A stretch of DNA of 64,000 nucleotides from Epiperipatus broadwayi (Eukaryota; Onychophora; Udeonychophora; Euonychophora; Peripatidae), in NCBI GenBank assembly GCA_028023455.1, contig JAQFVV010000151.1:1149001-1213000 (forward strand). The letters run 5' to 3'. The notes beneath the pieces are model-generated. The model saw nothing but the letters and a program-made list of their open reading frames with translations, had not been told where the DNA came from and searched no databases. Position numbers and translations under genes: made by a program. This document shows positions 34,957-46,426 of the stretch, piece after piece. Each line of letters starts with the position of its first letter. Position 1 is the stretch's first letter.

Positions 34957-35503
34957 AAAATCACAAATATCAATAAGACGAATTTAATAGGTGAATGGTT
35001 TCTGTTTGAACATGAACTAACTTTATTATTTGAACTAAGTCTTTATATACTCATCACATAATTAATGATACTATTGAAACCAAACATAAGCTAAGATGAA
35101 CGATTTCTTGTTTAACAATATTGGTCTGGTGGTCTGTGCCACTTCCAATACATTGCAAGAGTAGATGTCATCTCAACAGTTTGGTGAATCACCTTTGTAA
35201 TAGAATTCCATGATGTTTTTCAATTATAATTTCATTAATTAATTGAATAGACTCTTCAACCTCATAAATAAATCCCTACTGACTATTTCAGATTTATTTT
35301 CTGTTGAGCTGTTTGTCAATAATCTATTTCATATAAACCCATTATTAGTTAGATCCATCTTGAATTTAATTTTTGCATTTTCTTTTTTAATTAAACCATT
35401 TTGTTTATTATAAACATTATTTTCTTAATATTTTTTAAAAACAATTTATTATACAAGAAATATTACAAATCTCAAAAAAACTATTACCATATTTCTAATT
35501 TTA

Positions 35504-35613
35504 CAACAATTTAAAATCTGTTTCTCGTACATTTGACTATGTAATTCTATACAATATCCAACAATTTAAAATCTATTTCTTATACATTTGTCTATGTAAT
35601 TCTATACAATTCT
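35504..35613 (+). repeat. 55-bp tandem duplication
   Basis: Two adjacent copies, each starting CAACAATTTAAAATCT and ending near CTATACAAT, with few differences. No known element. Confidence 0.8.
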
Positions 35614-35738
35614 TAATATAACTACCTTACAACAAGATAGTACTAGAGGGGATTTGAACCCAGACATTCAAACACCCTTCAGTCATCCACTCCATTTTAT
35701 ACAACTGATACACATGACCACATAATGTGAAAAAGATA

Positions 35739-35799
35739 AATGATTTACAATATATGTATTTTGTGCTAAGCCAGCACTCATCTGTTAGTCCAAATCATT
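35739..35799 (-). ncRNA. Hammerhead ribozyme relic, family H1, with compensatory stem changes
   Basis: Outer stem I is AAUGAUUU/AAAUCAUU, eight perfect pairs, although the sequence differs from the 23165 copy. Stem II is GUGCU/AGCAC, where the terminal G-U has become G-C. The core is damaged: CAGAUGA instead of CUGAUGA, and AAAA instead of GAAA. The pairing was kept until the core decayed. Confidence 0.7.
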
Positions 35800-36187
35800 A
35801 TCTCCCACATACATGTATATAATCAGTGCTTGGCTTATATTAAGATATCAAATCTTCAAATTGTAATGGACAGGCTTCAATCTTCTCCACTCTCCAATTC
35901 TTCAGCCATCAATAGCATTGAACATTTGATGATGGCATGTTCAAAGCCCATGCTGAACATAAGTCATTTTGCCCCCTCATATGTAGGACCTTAAGACCAT
36001 TTAAATACACAGAAGAGAGATGAGCAGAATACGGGTTGAATCTGTAATATTCAAATACAAGTATAGTATATATACTTAAGCTACATGTAATGAGAGGGGA
36101 TTTGAAGCCAGATTTTCAAGTTCCATACAGTCATCCAATCCATTTTGTACAACTGATGCACGTGATTATGTACATGTCAAAAAATAA

Positions 36188-36240
36188 ATGATCTGTAATA
36201 TATGTATTTCATGCTGAACCAGCACTCATCAGTTGGTCTC
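36188..36240 (-). ncRNA. Hammerhead ribozyme candidate, family H1
   Basis: Intact CUGAUGA, stem II GUGCU/AGCAU (loop GGUUC), GAAA, and short stem III with AUA triplet. Stem I is reduced: ACCAA faces UUACA with two good pairs, and the outer 5' strand is cut off by the element end. Confidence 0.65.
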
Positions 36241-36537
36241 AAGTTTTCCATTATCATGTCAGACTTCTTGACTCACTGCCTTTACATAAGAGCAAATTAA
36301 ATAAACTAAATTATTCATTTATTTTATCAACTCTTCATCATGATCATCTTTATTTTGTATTTTATAGGTTTTTAGAAAGTAATCCTTATATTTGATATTA
36401 GAAAACTATAATTTAATTAAATTTAAATTGTACCTGAGATATATCATTATCCATGCCATCTCATATATATGTAAATTAATAAATAGCCATTAAATTATAT
36501 AATATACACAATTAATTTAAATTACAATAACAATATA

Positions 36538-36649
36538 ATAGATATACAAAGAATATATATAGATACGTTTTCATAAAATACGTTTTTAAACAGTGTTTAA
36601 AAACGTATTTTATGAAAGTTTCTTTCTATATGTTCTTCGTATATCTATT
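36538..36649. repeat. Near-perfect 112-bp palindrome
   Basis: The centre is an almost spacerless inverted repeat (AAAATACGTTTTTAAACA against TGTTTAAAAACGTATTTT). The arms continue with few mismatches to AATAGATATAC and GTATATCTATT. It could extrude as a cruciform. No TSD, hammerhead core or ORF. Confidence 0.85.
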
Positions 36650-36659
36650 ATCACATTTT

Positions 36660-37023
36660 AGTCTGGATTAAAGCTTATAATTTTATAATATCAATATAAA
36701 TATGTAACAATATGTAATATTCTTAAATAAAAATATGTTTGATTGCTTAAATCATTATCACTTGAATTTATTACATGGGAAACGGAAAAAATTATGTGAT
36801 TTTCCAAATACCGTGTATTTCAATGTTAGTGCACTGCCTATTATGGTATATCAAAAACTATTCATATGAACTGTATTCTTAACCTTTCTTTTACTACGGC
36901 TCTTTCTTCATGTTGTATCACTGTATTATCTGAACCAAAATTAAATTCCGAATTATATAACTTTATATATTCAAGGGAAATTGAAGCACTAGTTGATTTC
37001 GTATGATTATAAAATACCTATCC
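36660..37023. other. AT-rich sequence, no feature seen
   Basis: No recognisable feature. Confidence 0.5.
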
Positions 37024-37100
37024 TGCATCACTTGGTGCAATAGGTAAAGCACCTAACTTGGGATCGGGAAGTTCTAGGATCGATTCTGGTGCTTGAATTT
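37024..37100 (+). mobile_element. tRNA-derived SINE fragment (S2)
   Basis: The tRNA-like order is GCATCACTTGGTGCAATAGG (A-box region), GTAAAGCACCTAACTTGGGA, and B-box AGGATCGATTCTGG (37077-37090). There is no acceptor-stem pairing, so it is a SINE head and not a tRNA gene. The 3' part trails off at TTTCTTACGAAC. Confidence 0.65.
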
Positions 37101-38658
37101 CTTACGAACTCCCAAACATAAAGCCATATGCCTTTTTTATATATATAAAATAACTTTCATATAAAGTAAAAAAAAAAAAGTTAAAGAATTGGGAATGAAT
37201 TGATTATTTTTTTGCAACTTGAATATAACACGTTCATAATTGATGAAAGAAACACATAATACAAAGCTAGTTGGCTTAAATAGAAAAACTAACAAATAAT
37301 ATAACAGTTAGTTAGAATCCATGCCATTTACATAAGAGATATAATTAAAAAAAGCATCTGGAAAAATACGTGAACAATCTTGGATTGCAGTATAAGAGGT
37401 AGGTCATTGCAAGTACAATTAAAATAGAAGTACCAGGAATATACAATAATTTTTTCAGGACTCTGCAATACAATATTCTTGCTTTATTTGATGAATCGGT
37501 TAGATAAGAATTATAAAGTAATTAAGTTGAATGTTTTTAATATGTAAAATCCAGGAAATGGACAGATAAGATAGGTCCAATCACAACTGTATAAGATAGG
37601 TAAAAATAATATTGGACGTTTATTATTATGGAGAGAATAGATGATATAATGAATGGTAATAATATGAGGCATTTTCCTGCTTTACCAATGTCAGGTATTT
37701 GTTGTGAAAAAAGTAATCCTATAATGGAATAAAGTTTAAAACACAAATTAATGTGAATTCTTCTAGGTATAATATAATAATCTTCAAATAGCCAATTAAA
37801 ATATTTACTTTTAAACCATTACTTTCACTTTTTGATATGTAAACTAAATGTAGGAATTTACGACAGCGAACTAAATCAACTTTTATTTACTTACTTATAT
37901 TAAACATGTGGCAACATTGAACAAAATTTGGCTTTCAGGGCATATTTATTACATAAACAATTTCAAATTTGAATAATAATTTTAAAATAACATTCAACTT
38001 CACTGTAAACCCATTTATTGCTTTCCTATTCTAATTTGCATTAATTCAATTCTTAAGTTTGAAATAAAAAACACTAAAGATTATATATATTTTAACAAAC
38101 TTTCTGTTTAGTAAATGGCAGTAAATCTAACACAAGATCATATGATGTCACAATTAGAGCAATCAAGGGTGTTCTTTTTTCAATTAGCCATCCAATAACC
38201 ATCACCAGCTACCTATCCAATTATTAGTCAGTGAATATGGGTGAATTATTCTTAGCTGGAGAGTAGAACAATTACAAAATCTTATCACCCAACATTTGAT
38301 TAATCTGGTTAGCAAAAATATTTTCCACTACAGTAGAATGCTAGACAGACTCATACCCTCCATTTTTATCTTTTTTTAGAAAAAAAAATCTTCAGAAGGC
38401 TCACCATAAATTAATAATAGTTTGAATCTCATCATGGGCCCATAATTAATGAGTAAAAGTGTGGCACATGCAAAACAACATTGAAGAGTAATCTTCTTTG
38501 TCTATGGATTATAACTCATTATATGCTTAAACCTATACCGAATTTCATTTTTCTTCTCTAACAATCTTTCCATAAGTTAATACTTCAATCTTCTTTTTCT
38601 TATTTTTTATTACCCTTCTTCCACATCATTAGGTATCTTCAAGTTCAATCCATCTATT
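37101..38658. other. AT-rich sequence; possible second RTE 3' stub
   Basis: No gene seen. The last about 80 bp (38580-38655, with CTTCAAGTTCAATCCATCT) resemble the end of the RTE copy that follows, so an older RTE 3' end may lie there. Confidence 0.45.
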
Positions 38659-39645
38659 CATCATCATCATCATCAACCATTATCAATCCACTGCAGGATG
38701 AAGGTCTCTCCAAGTTCAATCTATCTTATCCGATCTTCAGCTCCTCTTCTCCACATCACTCCTGCACACTTTCTTATTTCATCCATCCATCTCACATGTG
38801 GTCTCTTTCTGGGTCTTTTACAATCTCTTGGAATCCCGTTTAAGATTTCAATTGTCCATCTATTATCATCTCTTCTAGCAATATATCCAGCCCAACTCCA
38901 CTTCAATCTTTTAATTTTTTCAATGAGGTCAATAACACCTGTTTGTTCTCTTACCCATATATTGTGTTTTCGATCTCTTCTTGTTACTCCAACATGCATC
39001 TCTCCATACTTCTTTGAGTGGTCTGATATTGCTCTTCTATTAAGTGTCCAAGTCTCAGATCCATGAGAACTGGTAAAACACACTTATTAAAAACCCTTTT
39101 CAAACACAGGCATATTTCCTTTCAGCATCAAGTTATTTCTATCAAAAGCACTCCAAACAAGTTTAATTCTATGATTAATTTCATCCATTATGTTTCCATC
39201 TGTATTAATAATCTGACCAAGGTATTTGTAACTGTTAACTTCTTCTAACTCATCATAATCAATCTTTATTTTCATATTTTGAGAAAATCCATTAAACATT
39301 ACTTTAGTCTTTTTAACATTTATCTTTAGTCCTACTTTCCTACTTTCATCTGATAACTCCTGTAACATTTCCTGCATCTCTACAACATTCTTTGCTAAAA
39401 CAATGACATCATCTGCAAAATCTAAATGACTTAAATAATCTCCATTTACTTTCATTCCTTTAGCTTCTCATTTTAACCCACAAAATACTTCTTGCAGCAC
39501 TGCTGTAAAAAGTTTTGGAGATATGGAGTCACCTTGTCTTACACCCTTCTCAATGTTAACTTTCCCAGTATCATTATGTAATCTAATTGTTGCTGTTGCA
39601 TTTTTATAAATATTCTTTAAAATATGACAATATCATGGATCTATT
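38659..39645 (-). pseudogene. RTE-clade LINE, RT to 3' end (copy D)
   Basis: The minus-strand element starts about 39645 and ends in a (GAT)n tail at 38659. It has GVRQGDSISPKLF (about 39530) and MKVNGDYLSHLDFADDVIVL (39455-39396) with the catalytic FADD, then KKTKVMFNGFSQN, VNSYKYLGQIINTDGN, ETWTLNRR and LKWSWAGYIARRDDNRWTIE to the end. Frame slips near 39110 and 39065 and a double stop TAATAA break the ORF. It is otherwise well preserved. The endonuclease part is missing. Confidence 0.9.
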
Positions 39646-41794
39646 ACCAGTTATCTATATTAAGAAGTAGTGATGTAGAATGAACAATTAAACATCATTT
39701 CAAACTGTGCAGAAAAAAAAAATCATAATTTACTTATATATGCTAAATTGAAATTGCATGAAAATCATTTCAAAAGTGAAGGTTAATTTGATGGGATCTA
39801 ATAATAACAATAACTGACAATGATGATGATGATAGTAACTATAATGATGAAAATGATAATTCAATTCAGTGTCTATTAATGTACAAATACATAATATAAA
39901 TAATAGCAAGAAAAGAAGTTTAAGCCTATTAATTATCTGCAGTTCAATAATGATTAAGTTATTTTTTTGAAAGAAGTAAAAGATACAATAAATTCTAATA
40001 ATTTCAGTAAACCTCATAAATAAATCACAATTAATATATAAACTTATTCATGGACCAACTAGGTCTTAATACGTTACTATAATTTACAAGTCAGATTTCT
40101 AAAGAATTATTTTGAATAAATTTGCAAACAATACCCATTTTCTTGTACGAATATCAGTTGGTTATTCAGATAAAAGATAGCGACTTTTATCTGACTTCCA
40201 GTTATTAAATGGTAAATAAATTAAGTATCAATATTCCAAATGACAGACCTACTTAGTATTTATAAAATTACCAATAATAATAAGTTTAACATTTTTGAAA
40301 TAGCTGTCTTTTATCTGATCAATAAAATGACATTAAGAGATAAAGTGAATGTTACAGAGTTACTTCACTCAGAGCTATGAATATGAGAGCACGCCTCTCA
40401 AAAGTGCTCAGCAGAGAAAATTTAATAATAAAAGTAAACAGTAGCTTTGCGATTTAGGTGTTAATAGCATCTATATATTTTTTGGTGTGCAAAGTTTTCG
40501 AGTTCGTATTACAAAGTGGATGTTGGTTATGAGGCTGCTAAAAATTCTTTAGGAATTTGACTTACGAGTTCTAATAACCATAAATAAGGTTTCCATTCTA
40601 AATGTTACATAGTTAATAGCCATGTGAATTTTATCTGACTTTGTTATTTGAAACTGTAATCTGACAATTAATAATTATAAAAATCACTAATAACATTCAA
40701 GTTTTGCCCTTTTGACTGTATTAATATTTAGTTTTTTACTATATTATGCACACATATACATTTATGTGTCATACAGAGTAGAAAAATTCAATGATATTAG
40801 TAATATTGAGATGAGCATACTTTCGATACTGTATATCATATTCATAGCAACTTAACTAAACTGTCCAGTTAATATTCTAGTACATGCTTAGCGGACTACT
40901 GGTGTTTCTTTGACAATTTTATTAGACTTGGCAATAAACCAGGCCTCTTTTATCTTTCTCTTTCTATCATTAGACTTACAACAGATGATATTAATTATTT
41001 GAGGGTAAAATTAATATTGACTATTTTTCTCATGATTAGAGAAAACAAGATTAAGAGTCTACGTTAGATCTTTTGCAACAATATATGTGCTGGCATAAAT
41101 GCATTGAAACAGTAGCTTTTATCTCACCATAATAACTGACATTGCAACCAGTTCATTAGCAAATAATCGAGTATACAATTTCATACTTATCATCTTTTTC
41201 TACCCTATCTTTTGAGTTGGTCTTTAGTCTATTTAGACATAAGAGTGATCTTAACCCAACATTAAAACCTTTACAAATTACTTATTTTAACTCCGTATCT
41301 AGATATGACACATAAGCCAAAGGAATCCATTCTTTGTCCATTTTATTTTTGATCATACCTACATTGTGTTTAAACTTAAACTTTGTCGTAAAACAATCTT
41401 AATATCTCTATTGTAGCTGACACCTGAAATCCAATAATAGTAGCCATATTTTGTCTGGCCAATAAATTAATATGAGAAAGTGATCAATGTAATCAGATTA
41501 AGCTAATCCACAAATAAATTGATAGATTAAAAATACCAATGTTATTAAAATATATGTTTTTAAATGGCAGACTAATTAGTTTTTAACTTTTTTAAACAAT
41601 ATGAATTGAAATGAGATACATAAAATATTTCTTTATTTTTAAAATTCAATTTATAGATTCTATATTTAGAATATATAAAATCAGTTAAATTTTAATTTCT
41701 ATTTTTCCTTAAATAATATATGAATGATTTGTATTTGTTTTTTAAAAATATACTTTTAATATATAATATCAATCATAATCATTTTAAACCAATA
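39646..41794. other. AT-rich sequence, no gene recognised
   Basis: Contains a 29-bp hairpin at 40166-40194 (TCAGATAAAAG/CTTTTATCTGA), and the phrase TTTTATCTGA recurs several times between 40180 and 40640. No coding motif recognised. Confidence 0.45.
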
Positions 41795-42131
41795 ACGATT
41801 ATTGCAGAAAATCTCTCCAACTTCAATCCAGTTTCTCTGATCCATAGTTTCTCATCTCCCTTATTTCATCCATCCATTTCACATGAGGTCTCTTTTCTTT
41901 TCAGATTCTTTACAATTTCTGAAATCCAATTTAAGACTTCATAAGTCCTTCTATTTTTATCTTTTCTATCAATATTTCCAATCCCAGCTCCATTTTGGTC
42001 ACTTAATTCTTTCAATTGGTCAATAATATCTGTCTCTTCATTCACCCAAATATATCATTTTCAATTCCTTTTTATTACCCCCAACATACAACTTTCCATA
42101 CTTTGGTTAATAGCTTGAACTCTCTGATTTT

Positions 42132-42236
42132 TTTTTTTCCATATGTCAAAGCATTGGCCGGGAAGCGAACCTGTGACAACTGTGTCTGCAAGAAACTGCT
42201 TGCTTGCAAGGCAGCTGTGCTGACCTTTCGGCTACC
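42132..42236 (-). mobile_element. S1 SINE nested in RTE copy E
   Basis: Minus-strand copy of 105 bp between 14-bp TSDs AACTCTCTGATTTT at 42118-42131 and 42237-42250. It keeps the tail (T-run), the B-box complement GGGAAGCGAACC and the 5' TTGGTAGCCGAAAGGTCAGC. This is clear evidence of a retrotransposition event younger than the RTE copy. Confidence 0.88.
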
Positions 42237-43268
42237 AACTCTCTGATTTTCATACCTCAAATATATAAATAAGAAGCAGTAAGACATCTACCAAAAACCT
42301 TTTTAATATAAAATTATTTCTACAAAAGCACTCCATCCAAACTTAATTTATAAAGAATTTCAACCATTATATTTTGTATTTATTAATAATCTGACCAAAA
42401 TTTCTATAATTGTTAATATCCAATTTATGATTATTAATAATCATTTTCTTTTTTTTGATACATGCTATTGAACATTATATTAACTTTTTAATATTTACCG
42501 TCAGTCATATTTTCTTGCTTTCATCTGATAATTCTTGCAACATTTCCTCAAGCACTATTTGCAACAATAACGACACCATCTGTAAAATATTTTGAAGATA
42601 TGGAATCACTCTGTCATATATTCTTATCAATGTTAATCTTCTTAGTGTCACCATAATCACTGTAATATTTTGGATATTCTTCAGAATAAGACATTCTAAA
42701 TCTATATATCAATGTACCAAGAATCAAATGACTTTTCATAATCTATAAATCTAAAGCATAATGACAATTCATATTCATCAGTCCTTTCTACACCTTCTTT
42801 CAATATTTGGATATGATCCACAGTGTTTAAACCAGTTTTGATACAGCTTGGTTTTTTGGTTGGTTAGAATTCAACGTTCACTGCTCACAAGTTGTAATTA
42901 TATTAGTAAAAATTTTGTATACAGCTGATAGAAGACTGATAGATTTTTAATTTCAATATTATTATTGCATTCTACCAATCATAGAGTACATTTTTATCAT
43001 TTAGACATTTGATATATACAATTGCCAATAATCTATTACTTCACTTGCCTTTTTTTTTTTTTTGAGACACTAATAATAAGCCCAACATTGCCTGGAATTT
43101 TTTCCTTTTTCATAGATTTAATTGCATGTGTAACTATTTCATCTAAAATGTTTGGCAATTCAGAAAAAGTAGTAATTATAGTGTTCAATTTGTTGTTTTA
43201 CTGTTCGTTATTATACAATTGTTTATTAAACTCTTCCAAGCATGTTATGATATCATTCTTTTTTGCAA

Positions 43269-43710
43269 AGAAATCAAATCATACATCATGTGACTTAATT
43301 TAATAAGCTTGTATCACAAATGTTATATAATGAGCGTGTCAATAAGCTCTTAACAAGCTTTTCCAAATATCCCTATCCATGACAGCCAGAACTAGAAACT
43401 GGTTTGAGGATAGGGATATTCAGAAAAGCTTGTTAAGAACTATTAGCACACTTATCATATAATATAAATGACAACAGCCAGAGCTACAAACCAATCTGAG
43501 GATAGGGAAATTCAGAAAAGCTTGTTAAGAGCTGTTAGCAGCCAGAGCTAGAAACTGGTTTGAGGATAGGGATATTCTGAAAAGCTTGTTAAGAGCTATT
43601 AGCACAGTCATTATATAAATGATGACAGCCGGAGCTAGAAACCAGTCAGAGGTTAGGGATATTCGGAAAAGTTTGTTAAGAGCTATTAGCATGCTCATTA
43701 TATAATATCC
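43269..43710. mobile_element. Inverted plus tandem insertion I6, family H3
   Basis: Inserted in RTE copy E between TTCTTTTTTGCAA (43256-43268) and TTCTTTTTAGCAA (43711-43723), 12 of 13 identical. A reversed arm (43269-43378) with the H3 terminus (ATCAAATCATACATCATGTG) is followed by four forward units about 73-88 bp apart. Each holds a motif like ATGACAGCCAGAGCTAGAAA plus CTGGTTTGAGGATAGG. In the fourth (43619-43650) stem II AGC/GCU pairs around CGGA and GAAAC-CA-GUC follows, but the C before UGAUGA is A. These are hammerhead relics in short tandem units. Confidence 0.8.
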
Positions 43711-43856
43711 TTCTTTTTAGCAATAGTTTCATCTTTTCTTTTTATTGCTGAAATAACTTTTCTTCCAATATTAAGATATTGTTTTGTTCATGTAAAATCA
43801 TTTATTATTTCTACACAATATAACTTTTCTTTTCAATTTAAAGTTATATATTCTAT

Positions 43857-43906
<50 letters not shown>

Positions 43907-43915
43907 TATTATTAT
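43857..43915 (+). repeat. (ATC)n microsatellite
   Basis: About 16 ATC units, then a few ATT units. It lies inside RTE copy E. It may be an expanded RTE-type (GAT)n tail of a second buried copy, or independent slippage. Confidence 0.9.
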
Positions 43916-44990
43916 TGCATTCTTTTACACAACTCTAGGTATTCGATTCTTATTAGTAGGTTGTTTTTAAATATTTTCACATTCCTTTTTTTCCTCATAC
44001 ATTGCTTTGTCTCAGTAAAAAATTTACTAGTGAATTGCTACTTTTTTAGTATATCCTCTCTTTATTATCTTGAAAGGAAGTATACTACTTGTCTTTTTAT
44101 TGATTTCAATTAAGTTTGAACAATTTTCAAAGTCTATTAATATTTTAAAATGATTATTGGCAAGTTCTTCGAATAATATGTTGAAATATTTCTGAAGACC
44201 AGAAATATCAACTGTAATTACTGTCATTTTTAATGTTTTGTGCATTTATACGTATCTTACATTCCATTAATCAATGATTACTTCCTGTATAGAATTTATT
44301 AAGAACATTACAATCTTGAAATACATATTTTCTTCTAATAAAAATATAATCCAAATCTGCTGACCTTCATTTGGATGTTTCCCCACCCATTTCCATTCAA
44401 CATTTTTCTCACAGAAAGAATTCATAAACTAGTTTTCTTTTTATGCAAATTCCATGAGTCTGAATATTCTCTCATTTCTATCATGATATACAAACTAATC
44501 ATACACCATTTTGATCTTTGAATCATTTACCAATTCTATCATTAAAGTCTCCCATGTCAAATTTAAAATGTTGTTTGGTCTGATTCAAAGTATACATCCA
44601 TTATTTCTTTATTACAAATAAGAATTGGCCGAATCATCTGAACCGTCTGCATTTGATACATTCCATTAATTTAAATAACTAATCTTGCCACTTCCTTCAT
44701 TATTTATTAGTAATGAATCCCACTCCACTTGTGCTTGTATCTTTATAGTAATGAACATGTTCATTTTTCAAATTGATTATTTCTTCTAACTTTACAAAGT
44801 CCAACTATGCCGTATTCTATATTAGAAAAATTCTTCTTCGAGTTCATGTAATCTTTCTTCACTAAATTGACCTGAAGTTGTAAGTATCTAAATAAAAAAT
44901 TGTCATCGAATGACAACCTGAATCCATAATCAGAGATGCTTTGCACTCTCTGCCTTCAACCATTGTCTTAAACTGATGATGTTACAGTCT

Positions 44991-46252
44991 CTTGAGAATA
45001 AGGATCACAATTTCTTTTCGTTTAACATGATTATATATATATAAATAAATTATTCACACATACATTCATTCTGCCTTCAAAAAAATTCAACTGATATTTT
45101 AGATAATAATTACTAGACAATTGAGAAGAAAAAACCATAGTATTTCTTGATCTTAAACTCCCAAGTAAAAGGCTAATAATCCATCTCTTTGGTTGATTTT
45201 TATTAGTGAGCCAATCAACCATGCTAATTTACTGTGTAAATAATATTGTAGTGATAACAATAGCTGCAATGATAAAAAATATAGGAATGGGTATTAAAAG
45301 TTTGCCCTGCTCATTAACAACAAACTCTTTCTGAATTCAAACTCTTTCTGAAGCCATTATATAACATATGTCTATATAAAATGACACCATAAACATGAGT
45401 TTCAATATCATCTTTAGTTATATTGCAAAGGAAAGACTTACAACCAAACCGCATTATCATCTTTACATCTTTATCCCTACTCTATTTCTCGAATACTCAA
45501 AACCACTTTTCTCCATAAAATCATGAACAAAGAAATAAATTACACAATTCCTCCAAATTCTTATACAAAACATGACTTTATTCCTGAACCAATTTACAAA
45601 GTACACAATGATTCCAAAGATTCAACTATTTATTGTGGTCATTCTCAAAGGTAAAAATCATAATTCTGTAAAAAAAATATTACTACATAAACAATATATT
45701 CACAAATATATAGTATAGCCAATTGAATGCATATGCGTAATTACATTTATACTAAAACATTTAAATATTTTCACATCTTAGCTTTTGTCGATTTGAAAAT
45801 TTTTTCTTATTTCAACAATAAATCCTCCCTCCCCCATTATAAACCCAAACAATGTTGAACATTTTCCCATTATTTTTACTATCTAGAGTGTGTAATACTT
45901 TTTGTATGTTGCATACATTTGTTTTATTAATAACAATGTAATACTTTAAAATATAAAATATGCTAGGATTTAAATGAGCATAACATTTCTATATAGCAGT
46001 AAGTAAAGTAATAAATGAAAGTAATGCTCCATATCTTTTTCCAGATAATAAAAGTTATTGAATTAGAAGTGTTCAGATTACTGAGAGTCTAAACTGTATT
46101 ATAAAACATATAATTAATTATGCAATTTAGACAATTTTATACACAAGTGTATATATATTGTCAATATATATTATATGTAATATAGTTTTTTACCCTTGAG
46201 AATGACCATAGTTAAATAGTTGAAATATTTGGATAATTGTATATTTTTCAAG
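44991..46252. other. AT-rich sequence, no gene recognised
   Basis: Short frames at 45031-45222 have no domain. No RNA or repeat recognised. Confidence 0.5.
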
Positions 46253-46426
46253 TTGATTCAAGAATAAATTTGGAGGAACTAATTTGTCTACTTACTTTAA
46301 TACACCATTCCGACAATAAGGAAGAATTTGAAAAATATATTGGTAATAAGATCATCCATTATCCAATGAAAAAAAAGGACTATTTAAATGCTGCCATTTT
46401 CTTAATGAAATACTTAGCCACTTCAT
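46253..46426 (+). other. Possible host exon of unknown gene
   Basis: An open frame with normal-looking codon use: LEELICLLTLIHHSDNKEEF, then EKYIGNKIIHYPMKKKDYLN and AAIFLMKYLATS. It is preceded by a pyrimidine-rich acceptor (TATATTTTTCAAG, AG at 46251-46252) and followed by CAT|GTATAT as a possible donor (GT 46427-46428). The 174-nt length is typical of an internal exon, and the intron would be phase 1. It is amphipathic and charged, unlike the T-rich noise frames. No family recognised and no partner exon found. Confidence 0.3.

Larger units (their letters stand above)
35640..36245 (-). mobile_element. Family H1 head-to-tail dimer with two hammerheads
   Basis: On the minus strand two H1 units follow each other. 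Hammerheads lie at 36188-36240 and 35739-35799; their CUGANGA cores are 448 nt apart. B-box ends (rev. GGTTCAAATCCCC at about 35645, CTTCAAATCCCC at about 36095) are spaced about 446 bp. The unit body includes the CTTAATATAAGCCAAGCACT segment and CCATCATCAAATGTTC. Transcription followed by cleavage at both sites would release a monomer of about 448 nt. No TSD found; both ends look eroded. Confidence 0.8.
41795..44990 (-). pseudogene. RTE-clade LINE, near full length (copy E), decayed
   Basis: Minus strand, about 3.2 kb including insertions. 5' end: the endonuclease domain with NIEYGIVGLCKVRRN (about 44825-44780) and TSTSGVGFITNK (about 44740-44705). Linker to RT: EIVTHAIKSMKKEKIPG (about 43145-43095). 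The RT and 3' parts are recognisable at about 42850-41800 by similarity to copy D, but have many stops. It is interrupted by a SINE (42132-42236) and by I6 (43269-43710). An (ATC)n block sits in the linker. This is the only copy here with an endonuclease region. Confidence 0.8.

Noticed and set aside
37024-37100. Functional tRNA gene
   Set aside because: A- and B-box-like motifs are present but no acceptor stem or complete cloverleaf can be formed; it fits a SINE head. The same applies to the other tRNA-like units.
43857-43915. (ATC)n block as the 3' tail of a second complete RTE
   Set aside because: The sequence to its right reads as the endonuclease-RT linker of copy E, and no RTE C-terminal sequence adjoins it.
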